Positions 1 to 14,251 of a stretch of DNA of 64,000 bases are shown in pieces. Position 1 is the stretch's first letter. Every line of letters begins with the position of its first letter. A model generated the notes under the pieces. The model did not search any database, had not been told where the DNA came from, and was given only the letters and a program-made list of their open reading frames with translations. Both the position numbers and the translations under genes were made by a program. This DNA is from Bretschneidera sinensis (taxonomy: Eukaryota; Streptophyta; Magnoliopsida; Brassicales; Akaniaceae): contig CM043698.1 in assembly GCA_023935145.1 (NCBI GenBank), forward strand, positions 34,257,001 to 34,321,000, written 5' to 3'.

Positions 1-560
1 GATTCGCTGCAAGCAAGGTACATGAAGGAAGATATTGCAAGTAAGCGATTTATTATTAAGAAATTTAACACTTACAAAATGGTTGATACTCGTTCTATTA
101 TGGATCAATTTAGTGAAATAAAAACTACACTAGATCAGTTCTCTCAACATAACTAAAAATGAATGAGACCATAATGGTCACAACCATTATAGACAACCTG
201 TCTTCACTTTGAAAAAATTTCAGGAGTCGTCTGATGCACCAAAGGAAGACCTGACTCTTGAGGAGTTAGGCAATCATCTTCAAATTGATGAGGATTTACG
301 GAAATAAGGAAAAGAAAAAGCTCTCTCCAATATTAATTCGGTAGAGGAAGAAGATACTTCGAAAAAATCTCTCAAGATTCTTACAAGAAAACAATTCTAA
401 CAAGAATAACTATAAGACAAAGGGTGCTTGTTTCCATTGTGGTAAATCAGGACACTTCAAGAAAGATTGTTGAATGCTGAAGAAAAAAAGGCAAAGCATA
501 ACAATAGTTTGTGGCTTAAGAATGTATAATGTCTAAGGGAGGAATGTTTGTTAGTACTTA
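1..560 (+). pseudogene. Ty1/copia gag remnant with CCHC zinc knuckle
   Basis: Frame 1 from base 1 reads a copia Gag (UBN2-type) segment, DSLQARYMKEDIASK... through YKMVDTRSIMDQF, then stops at 153-155. Shifted frames continue Gag-like acidic and lysine-rich sequence, ending in a complete CCHC zinc knuckle (CFHCGKSGHFKKDC) at 429-470 directly followed by TGA. In the family this region packages the element RNA. The frameshifts and stops show it is dead, and no protease, integrase or RT follows. A purine tract (about 534-544) just after it may be a polypurine tract, which would make this an internally deleted element. The 5' part lies outside the window. Confidence 0.8.
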
Positions 561-835
561 AATGTATGAGATTCTATTTAAGTGAATGGGAGAATGTTTG
601 AACACAAAATTAATAATAAGAATATTATTTATGTTTGTGTTGTTGATTATTCAATTTACTTTGGTATATTTGTTGAAATATTGCTTAAAGCAAGTGTGGA
701 AATTTTATTAGAACCACAGTGGTTTGCATATATAAATAATGAAGTTTGTATTGAAATATCTTTTGTTGTGAATTCTCAAATAAGTCTTCAGAAGATCTCT
801 AGTATGTTTTGGTTAGTTTTTGACTTATAATCCAA
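545..835 (+). repeat. Possible LTR-like segment after the copia gag remnant
   Basis: The purine tract ctaagggaggaa is followed by TGTTTGTTAG, the usual arrangement of a polypurine tract and the first bases of a 3' LTR. A TATA-like stretch (catatataaataa) lies near 726-738. The 82-codon open frame at 582-830 resembles no protein I know and is probably chance. No second LTR or target duplication is visible, so this is only a suggestion. Confidence 0.3.
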
Positions 836-1194
836 TGTATTATTGCGGTAGAAATTTACGAAATATGAATCTCAAGAAACTACTTGTGGTAAAATCTAGT
901 TTGGGCCTGACTCTAGAGTGCTCATGACATAAGATACATAACACAAGACTTGTAAACGTGTCAACGTATTTTCTGGCAAATTCTATTAGGAGAAGTCTCA
1001 TATGTGACACATGTCAGGTTAAACAAATAGAATTTTTGGTTCAAAGTATTATACTACCACATTTTCTAGTTAACTTTGATGTGTTTTCACTAAGTGACGA
1101 TTCAAGTCTAAAAGATATCTTCATTTAAGCATGAACTTCAAAGGATGATAAAATATCAGATTTTCAAAGTTTTATCTAGTCAAATTATTTTGAA

Positions 1195-1740
1195 AATGGT
1201 GGGGGATTATTGATGTTTTTTCAAAATAAAATTGGATTTTAAATTTGAGATGTTTTAGAAAAGAAAAGGAAAGAAGAAAAGAAAAGGAAATTCAAGTTGT
1301 GAATAATTCAATTGATTGAATGGACTCATTCAGACGACTGAATGATTGATTCAATCGATTAGATGGAAGGCTAAATTTCTTGGAACTCTCTGAAACTTTT
1401 TCAGTCGACTGAATAAAAGACCTAGTCGACAGGATGTTCGAAAATTTTGAATTTTCATAACGTTAAATGACAGTTGCTCGTGAACTAGAATGTCTGCTGA
1501 AAAGAGACACTCAATTAAGTTAGTTTTTTTATTGAACCAAAGTATTTATTAAGAAAAGACACACTAATTAAACACTATAAAGGTGTGTATAACTATCATA
1601 ATTAATAGATTAAAAACAGAAAACAAATTTCACATTTCCTTTCTTATTGTTTTTCACCTTCTTCAAAAAAACTGGTATTTTTATGTTTAGAAATCCTGTA
1701 AATTTTCAAACGTAAGTGTTTTTCATCCATAAACTCATAA
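1195..1740 (+). repeat. Copia-like polypurine tract and LTR remnant with CAGTCGACTG motifs
   Basis: A G-rich tract (aatggtgggggattat, ending at 1210) is followed by TGATGTTTTTTC, the typical junction of a polypurine tract and a 3' LTR. The following about 500 bp contain several imperfect CAGTCGACTGA-type motifs (about 1340-1430) and a TATA-like ctataaagg near 1577. Such motifs also occur in the LTRs of the SIRE-like element at 39663-45570 and in a remnant near 55.9-56.1 kb. No matching TSD was found and the right end is uncertain. Confidence 0.45.
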
Positions 1741-2450
1741 AAGTTGTTGTGGGTTATTTTTTATTAGTGCAAAGTACAGAATAATAACAGAGCTTCATTA
1801 TATCATAGACAAAATTTACCAGAAACTTATGGGCAAATTAAACCTTAAAGAAAGTGACTTGATCGTGCTTTGAAACCATTTTTTTTATCATTTTTTATAA
1901 ACAACCCTCAGAAATTTCCTCAACAATCATTTCTAAAGCGAAGGCTACACGATTCAAGTTAAGACCAGCACTAAATCTAATGGCACAGCAGGACAGAATG
2001 TTCACAACCAACAGAAATCTGAAGTGAATTAAGAGAGAGATGCAGGAGAGGAGCTCAACTAATTTATCCAGAACTCTGCTTAGTGTATTCATTCTTTTAC
2101 CTCTACAACTGCTCCAATATATTCAAAAGCACATAAATAGATAAGAAAAGTGTTTCTTTCAATTTTCACTGATTACGACAAAGTCATACCAACTTGTATG
2201 AGCGCTCGGTCCCATTAACCATGTAGTCACCCAACTATAGCTAACTAGACAAGCATGGTAAGACGAGTAAAGCTACGTCATCCCATTAATAAATACCCAC
2301 CAACAGTATCCCGTTGCCGTCTCAAGTATAATAACTAAATGGAATCATCTAACAAAATATTTAGAAATGGGCCGGACGATAATTCTCCAGCAGCAACACT
2401 TAACCCACATAGATAAACCCATACCAAAACGCCAGCCATCTATCTTTCTC
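1741..2450. other. Intergenic spacer upstream of the subtilase pseudogene
   Basis: AT-rich sequence with a 65-codon open frame on the minus strand (1895-2092) that resembles no family I recognise. The right half would be the promoter region of the subtilase gene. Nothing else is supportable. Confidence 0.4.
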
Positions 2451-2457
2451 TTTTAGC

Positions 2458-2466
2458 TATATATAT
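2458..2466 (+). promoter_or_regulatory. TATA box of the subtilase pseudogene
   Basis: TATATATAT lies 83 bp upstream of the ATG at 2549, a normal plant spacing for TATA, a short leader and the start codon. Its position is the only support. Confidence 0.45.
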
Positions 2467-3355
2467 TCTATAGAAATCAGTGACTGAAACACAAAAACTC
2501 ATCATTTTTACTCTTCTACTTCGTGAAGGAAGTAATTTACCATCAAAGATGGCAATCATTCCTTTCCTGACTCTCATTTTATTGTTTAACTTCCATTCTG
2601 AGACTGCTCAGGGAAGTGAACTTTCTTATGTTACTGAACCAACTAAGACAAGCAATTTACAAACTTATATTGTCCATGTGAAGCAGCCAGAAGCTGGAGT
2701 TTTTTCCCGATCAGAAGATTTGAAGAGCTGGCACCAATCTCTTCTGTCATTCAGCACTGGAAGCTCAGACACAAAGCAACGCATGGTTTATTCGTACAAA
2801 AATGTGATCAGTGGTTTTGCAGCAAGACTGACTGAGAAGGAAGTGCAAACCATGAAGAGTATGGATGGATTTGTATCGGCATGTCCAGAAAGAAGACTAC
2901 GGCTGCAGACAACTCACACATCCAGCTTCTTGGGGTTGCATCAGGAAGTGGGATTCTGGAAAAAATCAAATTTTGGAAAGGGAATGATAATTGGAGTGCT
3001 GGACGGTGGAGTTTTGCCTAGTCATCCTTCATTCAGTGATGAAGGAATGCCACCTCCACCTGCTAAATGGAAAGGGCGGTGCGAGTTTAACACTTCAGCA
3101 TGCAACAATAAAATAATTTGTGCAAGATCCTTCAACATTGAAGGTAATGCCATGAAAGGACAGGTAGCTGAACCACCAATTGATGAAGATGGACATGGGA
3201 CTCACACACAAAGCACAGCTGCTGGTGTGTTTGTGAAGTACGCTGATGTGCTAGGAAATGCCAGAGGCACAGCAGTTGGGATGGCACCTTCTGCTCACCT
3301 GGCAATTTACAAAGTATGCTTTGGAGATGATTGTGCTGAAAGCAATATACTAGCT

Positions 3356-4727
3356 TGTTATGCGATAATATACCTAAATAAATAGGTGAATGATCGGACT
3401 TTGTTTTACTTGCAAGTGCACAAGGTCAATAGTGTAGCATAGTGTGCGAATGCAAGATCATCTCCACAGGGATTGGTAAAGTTGCTTTTAGAATTAATTT
3501 CTCTAAAGTAAAAAGATGTAAATAACAACTGAACGGTGATTTGATAATAATAAAGACATAGGGCTTTGATATCCACCACTAGTCATACATTCCCGATTTT
3601 GTATAAGGTATCAGTGCTCTAGCCTTATTATGTGTACCTACTGGTTGCCAACCTAAGGGCATGGTATCTACTCCTTAAGCTATTGATTTCCCTAAGCAAC
3701 GAGTTAGGCATGATATCTACTCTAATTCTTTTCTTCCTTAAGGGATTCAGCATGGTATCTGCTTGAGTTGTTCCTTAAGAAAACATAGGTACTGTGGAAA
3801 TCGACAACCACATAAGACCTAGGGCATGGTATCTACTCCTGGTTTCCCATGTTGATTAACCCGAGTATCCGAATAAGATGGTCCCTTGTTACTAATGTTA
3901 GACCCAGGACTCAGTCATGCAAATTGATCTAACTAACCCATCCATACCACATGCATACGTTGGCCTTACACATATATATGAGGAATTTAAATAAGCACAG
4001 GTGTTAATCAAGTTAAGTAACATAATAAGCTATGCAAAGATTTATTCAATGAATACAAATATGGGAATGCATAACTAGGGCTTCAATCGAGCCCTATAAG
4101 AGAGTTAGTTATACATACTAACTGAAGTAAACATAATTAAACTAAACATAAAGGAGAAGAATAAACCTGAGAGAAGAGGCGTCAATTCTCTCCCAAGCTC
4201 TCCACTCCAAGTAAAAGAAAAGAAAAAAGTGTTTCTTTCTAAGGTGTGTTTTTGTGTGTGAGTTTACGAGTGTATTTATAGGTCTTTGAGAAGTCCTAAT
4301 AGACTCATGAGTTTCTAAACTTTCCTAAAACACAAAACTCCTTTATTTTCAAAATAAAGTTATTTCCAAAATAGGGTTCTGCAGTTTACTATTCACGCAT
4401 GTACATTTGCGCTCGATCACATGTGTCCTTGCGCTCGATCGTAGTGTGCACTCGATCCTACAAGTGTGCGCACGATCGTATGTGCGCTCGATCGCATTGC
4501 ATGTGCGCTCGATCGCATTGCATGTGCGCTCGATCGCCCTTTGTCCAGAAAGTGCTCCAGGGCTTCTAGATTTCTTCCTTAAAGTGCCAAAACTACTTCT
4601 TTTTCTCCAAGACCCTACAAAAACATGTAAAACACACAAATGGAGTAAAAGATACCAAATTAACGTAATAAAGGATCTAACAAGTGTAAATAAGGGGGCT
4701 TAAATATGTATATTTAAGCGTCTATCA
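3356..4727 (-). mobile_element. Solo LTR inserted in the subtilase gene
   Basis: Read on the minus strand, the insert begins TGATAGACGC and ends GCATAACA, so it has TG...CA ends. It is flanked by TAGCT (3351-3355) and CAGCT (4728-4732), a 5-bp target duplication with one mismatch. Its 1372 bp hold no retroviral-type coding sequence. A TATAAATA box (4273-4280, minus) marks the internal promoter expected of an LTR. Removing 1377 bp (element plus one TSD) rejoins the protease frame exactly. I infer a solo LTR left by recombination between the two LTRs of a full element, probably Ty3/gypsy; the lineage is not proven. Confidence 0.85.
4405..4542. repeat. GCGCTCGATCG minisatellite inside the solo LTR
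   Basis: About eight degenerate copies of a GCGCTCGATCG core occur here. The last part is near-perfect tandem copies of a 21-bp unit (gtgcgctcgatcgcattgcat). The array makes both strands open over about 90 codons, but those frames only translate the repeat. Confidence 0.85.
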
Positions 4728-6162
4728 CAGCTGCATTGGATGCAGCTGTTGAGGATGGTGTTGATGTGCTTTCACTCTCAATAGGTATCGACGCTGCTCC
4801 ATTTTTCCAGGACAATATTGCAATAGGCTCATTTGCTGCAATTCAAAGAGGAATATTTGTAAGCTGCGCAGCTGGAAATTCTGGTCCTTCCAACACGTCA
4901 CTATCTAATGAAGCCCCATGGATTCTCACAGTAGGAGCAAGCACCATTGACAGGAGCATTGTAGCGACAGCAAAGCTCGGAAATGGAGAAGAGTTTGATG
5001 GTGAATCCCTTTTCCGGCATGCTTTTCCTTCCACACTATTGCCTCTTGTTTATTCTGGAATGAACGGGAAACAAGAGTCTGCATTTTGTGCTGAGGGATC
5101 CTTGAAAGGTATCGATGTCAAAGACACGGTAGTCTTGTGTGAACGAGGAGGTGGAATAGTGGAATATCGAGAATTGCAAAAGGGGATGAAGTGAAAAATG
5201 CTGGTGGTGCTGCAATGATTCTCATGAATGATGAACCCAATGCCTTCAGCACCTCAGCTGATGCTCATGTTCTTCCTGCAACCCATGTCAGCTATGCTGC
5301 AGGACTGGAAATCAAAGCCTACATAAATTCAACAACTACACCTACGGCAACAATCCTATTTAAAGGAACTGTGATAGGAAACTCAAAAGCGCCAGTTGTT
5401 GCTTCCTTCTCTTCAAGAGGTCCCACCTTCGCGAGCCCAGGTATTCTGAAACCAGACATAATTGGGCCTGGTGTGAGCATTTTAGCTGCATGGCCTTTCC
5501 CTGTTGACAATAATACAAATTCAAAATCCACTTTCAATATTGAGTCTGGCACATCGATGTCATGCCCTCACCTCAGTGGTATTGCAGCCTTGCTCAAAAG
5601 TTCTCATCCTTACTGGTCACCAGCAGCCATCAAGTCTGCTATGATGACTTCTGCTGATATCCTAAATCTCGAAGGCAAAGCCATTCTTGATCAAACACTT
5701 CACCCTGCAGATGTCTTTGCCACTGGTGCAGGCCATGTTAATCCATCAAGGGCAGATGACCCAGGATTGATTTATGATATCCAACCTGACGATTATATTC
5801 CTTATCTGTGTGGTCTTGGTTACAAAGATGAGGAAGTTGGAATACTTGCGCATAAACCAGTCAACTGCTCAGAAATACCAAGCATACCTGAAGGAGAGCT
5901 AAACTATCCTTCATTTTCTGTCATATTGGGACCGTCACAGACATTCACCAGGACTGTGACAAATGTTGGCGAGGCAAATTCATCTTATCAAGTGATGGTT
6001 GTTGCACCACAGGGTGTTGAGGTGAGTGTGAACCCAAAAAAACTGTGTTTCTCTGTGATGAACCAGAAGGCAACATACACGGTGAAATTCAGTCTTACTG
6101 GATCAGGTTATAAACTCAGACAATTTGCTCAAGGGTACATAAAATGGGTGTCTGCTAAGTAG

Positions 6163-7539
6163 TTCGTTAGGAGTCCTATTGCTATACAGTTCAAGTAAGA
6201 AACAAATGCACGCAGACAAGAAGCCAGCAATGGCAAATAGTCATATAATCAAGAAACAAGTGAAGACAATCAGCACATGGAGTCATGGCCCATCTCTTTT
6301 CTTTATGAATCCTTCAAAAATGTAGTAAGCAGTTTGAATGTTATGATTATAATTTTTATATATATATAAAAGCAAAAGGTAAAGAAAACCTCTTCAGAAA
6401 ACCAAGCACATGAAGTGGACTAAAGGTCTTGTTCTCTAGTTGAAAGAAAATTTAAGAAATGAACACTGAAAATCGGCAAAGAAAAAAAGAATCAACATGC
6501 AACAGGTAACAGCAAAGAATGTTTAAATAAAATAATATGAAAACATTGTCAGTTGCAACAATGAGCCAAGGCACATTCCTATAATTACCTTCTCTTCATT
6601 TCATCACCACCAGGCACCACTCAATGGTGTATCCCCGTCACAATATGGAACTCAGCTACAAAAACATGCTAATCAAATAACCCAAACTTTAAGTAGAATG
6701 ACTTATTTGTCCTTCTATGTAATAATGTTGCATACAGTTAGTGAACTACATAAAGAAATAGTAAAAGGTAAGAGGACATGAACATTGTCTTGAACAGGAA
6801 TCATGCAGGGAACCTCTCCAGCTCCTTTGTACCCAGTGGCTTGATTTCGATCCAAACCCAAGAACCCATTTTCTTTCTATATGAAATCTTTTCAAACTTG
6901 GCAGATTGCTTGTGCACACAAGGCCATCAGGTTTAAAGAAGCTAGTAAGTGTCATTTTACATATTAATATTCGGAACAAAGGACTTGGTCAATGTTAAAC
7001 ATCATTTTGAAATCCCAACATTATGATACAGGCGTGACACTGCATAACAATACTGATTTACACAAGCATGGCCTGCACTATACTCAAAATCATACATTGG
7101 TCCTTCAAAAATTGCAGCATCAGCACTATCTGTGTAAATAAACAATAAATGAGACTAGACATTGTTGAATCCCAAAACACTGAAGAGAGAGAGAGAGAAG
7201 CCTTTACAAACAGCCTCTTATGGATTTCATTATCATATTATATAAGTTAGTGAAAATTAATCTCAGTTGTACAACAGCCTCTTGAAAAAAAAATCTAGCA
7301 AAAGGTTTGATTAAATATTCCAGAAACAGATTAAGGTAGACAGCAACGGATAATCCCATAGAATGAATGAATATTCACATCATGCAAAGCATTTGACCTT
7401 AACCATGGTGGATACACCAATTTCCTTAAGAAGGAAAAGGAAATGTTCTAGCAGTATGATGACTGAAATACCGAATGTAGAGTCTCCACCAGATGTTACA
7501 GCTGTATAACAGCAGTGAACTGCATTCCATGCTGATACA
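6163..7539. other. Spacer between the subtilase pseudogene and the BOD1/SHG1 gene
   Basis: AT-rich sequence with short open frames that resemble no known protein. The right part is probably 3' untranslated sequence of the minus-strand BOD1/SHG1 gene, whose stop codon is at 7540-7542. A short GA run occurs near 7183-7198. Confidence 0.4.
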
Positions 7540-10785
<3,246 letters not shown>

Positions 10786-10859
10786 CGGTTTTTGCAACAA
10801 TCAAACAAACAAACTAAAGATTGGCAAGAAAAGAGAAAATTATTAGGCAGTTCTTCCCT

Positions 10860-12374
10860 ATTACGTTACTTCGTATTATTTTCGGACCATATTTTTTAAT
10901 TGTTTTGTCTTGATATACTGTTGATTTGAAATCATGAAAAACATATTATTATTATTTTTTAAAATTGTAAATTTCTAAAAAATTAGATACTTTGTTAATT
11001 TGATATTAATAAGAAATTACACATTTAATACGATAAATAATGCAACATAAAAAAATATGGGACCTAGTGATATTATAGTTTAATAAATCTTGTTTGCATT
11101 GGATTAAAGCAAACTTTAAAATGTATTTTATTTTTTAAAATTTATAATAAAAAAACTTAATTAAATCACACTAAATCACTTATTAATTGATAATTTATTT
11201 GTTATATAACGAAATTTGATTTAATTTTTTATAAATTTTAAAAATAAATTACGGTTTAAAACTTTCATTTAAGCTTATACAAACAAACCCAATATTATTG
11301 GTTAGTCTTTATGATATAGAAAGTTTTTAGCTAATCATGCTTCTACTAATAATGATATCATATTTATTTCTTTTGGAGATATCAATACCTTGATCGATGA
11401 ATAATACGTTAGTGTAATGAATCACATAACATCGAGACATTAGTCTCATATGGATAATGTAATATTTATGGAATGAGACATTGTTCTCTTAATTAGGACA
11501 GTAGAATTGGATCTATAACATGCTTATCTAGACAATAAATTAAAATACCATGTAATTACTACTGCCCTTGTATTGATTCTTTCTTAATCGCATATTAGAC
11601 ATCCACTTTTGTTGTCTATTCAACCATAAACATTCATTTCTTTACAATATCGTGATACCATCATTTTGAACTTAGTTAATTGTTCTCATGCATGAAATTG
11701 TGAGAAATGATCACACTGCAAACAACATGCAAATTTAAAGATTCAATGGAAAAGTGTTTTTTAAGAACTAGATTATAACTAAGACTAAATTTAAGTACCA
11801 AATTTATTTGTTTGGTGCAAAAATTTATTTGTTTGAACATATTAAAAGATTTTCATGAGCTAAGGTCTCAAAATTGAAAATTGTGATTTCTATGTTTAGA
11901 AGTGACATTTACGATATTCAAACGTATGATGTAAATAAAATTCATTTGTTGTGTTCTTAGGGATATAGCCTAAAATTTTTTGAAAAGAGCGGTTTATATA
12001 TTCTCTATTATGTGGGTAAAAAAAGATTATAAGAATCAATATCTTGAAAGTTTTTTTTTTCATTCATTGTTTATACTAAAATTCCTAGTAAGAATACAAA
12101 AATATATGATAACAAGAAAATATACATGAAGAATAAAACGAGATTTAAAGATCTTTTAAAAATGTAAAAGAAAGTTCATTAAGATTACATTTCATGTCTA
12201 CGGTAAAATTAGTTGTACTAATTATATCATTTGAGTGATAGCGCAACAATTATGGTTTTCAAAAATGAAAAATGACCTTAAAAACCAAAAGGCACTAACC
12301 AAAAAATATTAATTTTTCTCAATGATGTGTTGTTATCTTGGTCCTGAACCTCATGAATATTTGTTTTTAGTTCC

Positions 12375-12418
<44 letters not shown>

Positions 12419-13600
12419 TGATAATATAAATTTAAGTTTGAAATTGAAACTGTGGTGAAATTATGATTTTTTCAATAATTTTATCATTAAAAAACTATAA
12501 AATCACTTCAATTCCAATTTCAAACTTTAAATCTAAACTATCAAAGACAACATAAAATTTGTAAATATTTTAAAAGAAAATGAAAGGACACTTGGTTCCA
12601 CACTTTCAGAAAATTTTGTTATTATGTTATTAATCTATTTAGTACCAATAAAACAAACAAATTACATGCTTCAGTATAAGAAAAGAAATAAAAAGAAATG
12701 TCTTTGGTTTAATACTTTCAATTTTTTATTTAAAATAAATTTCTTTGTAACTATCGACGATCTTTTTTATTTTGTGAAGCTCATTCATTGTAAATAACTT
12801 TTGGTTTTGAATTACACCCTCTTGATGTTTTTTCAATAAATTTTTTACTTATAAAAAAATAAAAAAAATGATACAATTTATGTAATAATTAAACTTTGAT
12901 AGGATACTTGAAATTTTATTATAACTAATGTTTTATCATATAAAAATTGTTGTTTCTCTAACCAACATAGGTCTATCTTACGAGTATAAAAGATTTTTTT
13001 ATTTTTTGGAGGAGCACAAATAATAAATGAAGACCACATTTTGATTGTCTCACGTACAAGTGTAGAAACTTTGAGATTTTTTTTTTTTTTTTTAAGGGGA
13101 GAGCGAATGATTAATTTAAATAAAAGGATGTGATGAGATAAATAAACATGATTATAAAATATCTCTTGCGATCTCTCCAAACTAAATGATTTTATCCTAT
13201 CATCCAATCCCTCTTTTCTTGTCCATAAAAAAAAATCTTATACTCCTTTCGTTTTGCCACCAAACACACTTTTAAATCGTAAAAATGATCTATACAATAC
13301 ACTCCACGCAAGTCACAAGTACAAGTCATTAAATACTTTTTTTTCAATCCAAGTCACCAATAACTAAAATATACTCGCTCAGTTTTGATTCTGAATTTTA
13401 GACCTATTTTATCGATTTAAAATTATATAAAAAACGTCTTTTTGAATATATGTAAATTTTATAAAACTATATTTAATAAGTTTTAATTACTTTACTATTT
13501 TAAAATTAAAAAAATATCATTTAATTGAGTAAATAATAAACGACTACAACGTTTTAAAAAAGTTAGTAAAACCATATGGATCCGATAGAAGCCACGTCAC
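10860..13600. other. AT-rich intergenic region
   Basis: About 2.7 kb of AT-rich spacer between the BOD1/SHG1 start and the 3' side of the YTH gene. It holds a TA microsatellite (12378-12415) and long T and A runs. No coding sequence, structural RNA or transposon end could be recognised. Confidence 0.5.
12378..12415. repeat. (TA)n microsatellite
   Basis: About 19 uninterrupted TA dinucleotides in spacer DNA. Confidence 0.95.
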
Positions 13601-14251
13601 GTCAATTTTTACATGCCGGCGCTAAATTTAAGACCCTTGTGATGAGTTAACCTCATAGGATTGGCAATATCACCATTGCGTAGAGCACCTGCAAGAGAAA
13701 TCATGTGCTGGCTATTTACATACCTCAAGAGGAAGTTAAACCATTCTGAAATGATGGTTATGTTACAATTTGAGTAGCATGCTATCTATCATGCACCAAT
13801 CAACCAGCCTCTAATCGGTGGCAACATTGGGGAGCAAGTAATAATTTTACATCTCTATAATCTACTATCATATATTACCAGAAGAAGTTAAAATGTAAAG
13901 CATTTACAAATCTAAATCTGACTTACTGTTTCCTAAAATTAGCATTTTCCTCCCACCATCAAAAGGAAAAAAGGAATTGAATAGGGAGAGAAAAGTTGAA
14001 GGCATTTTTGCCAATTCAATCTGTACAGGTTTGGTAAGCACCCCTCAATAAAATCCTGTAATCTGATCACAAAAATAAAGTACATACATGTGTACAACAG
14101 GGCAACATAAATGAGTCCCAATTCTAGGTTTAGAACAAATTAACTTCACTGAGCATCTGCCTTGCGGGAATTTGAAAAACTCCACCACATAACAATGCTA
14201 CCATCAGGGGAATAATCATGGAAGCTTGGTGTGTTGAGCTGAGTTATTTTT
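13601..14251 (-). other. Probable 3' untranslated region of the YTH gene
   Basis: Sequence downstream of the YTH stop codon on the minus strand. One 43-codon open stretch in another frame (about 14142-14275) has no recognisable homology. No other feature was seen. Confidence 0.4.

Larger units (their letters stand above)
2549..6162 (+). pseudogene. Subtilisin-like serine protease (SBT1-type), disrupted
   Basis: The frame from ATG 2549 starts with a signal peptide (MAIIPFLTLILLF...), then an I9 propeptide (TYIVHVKQPE ... VISGFAARL), then the S8 catalytic domain. Asp is in IIGVLDGGV (residue 152; the usual motif is DTG or DSG), His in DGHGTHT (residue 216), the oxyanion Asn in AAGNSGP, and Ser in [11 protein letters not shown] (codon 5554-5556). 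The C-terminal fibronectin-like domain is present. Family members are secreted or apoplastic endopeptidases, usually intronless and about 750 aa. Three lesions kill this copy: a 1372-bp solo LTR at 3356-4727 (removing it with one 5-bp TSD restores the frame), a 1-base deletion in the G run at 5182-5185, and a TAG at 6160-6162 about 11 codons before the next in-frame stop. I chose ATG 2549 because the signal peptide follows it directly. Confidence 0.92.

Noticed and set aside
4349..4703. Overlapping open frames of 96-98 codons on both strands with repeated AIERT/RSIAL peptides
   Set aside because: They translate the GCGCTCGATCG minisatellite within the solo LTR; no start context or homology supports a protein.
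3356..4727. The insert in the subtilase as a normal intron
   Set aside because: The borders are not GT-AG, the ends are TG...CA with a target duplication, a TATA box is inside, and most SBT1 genes have no introns.
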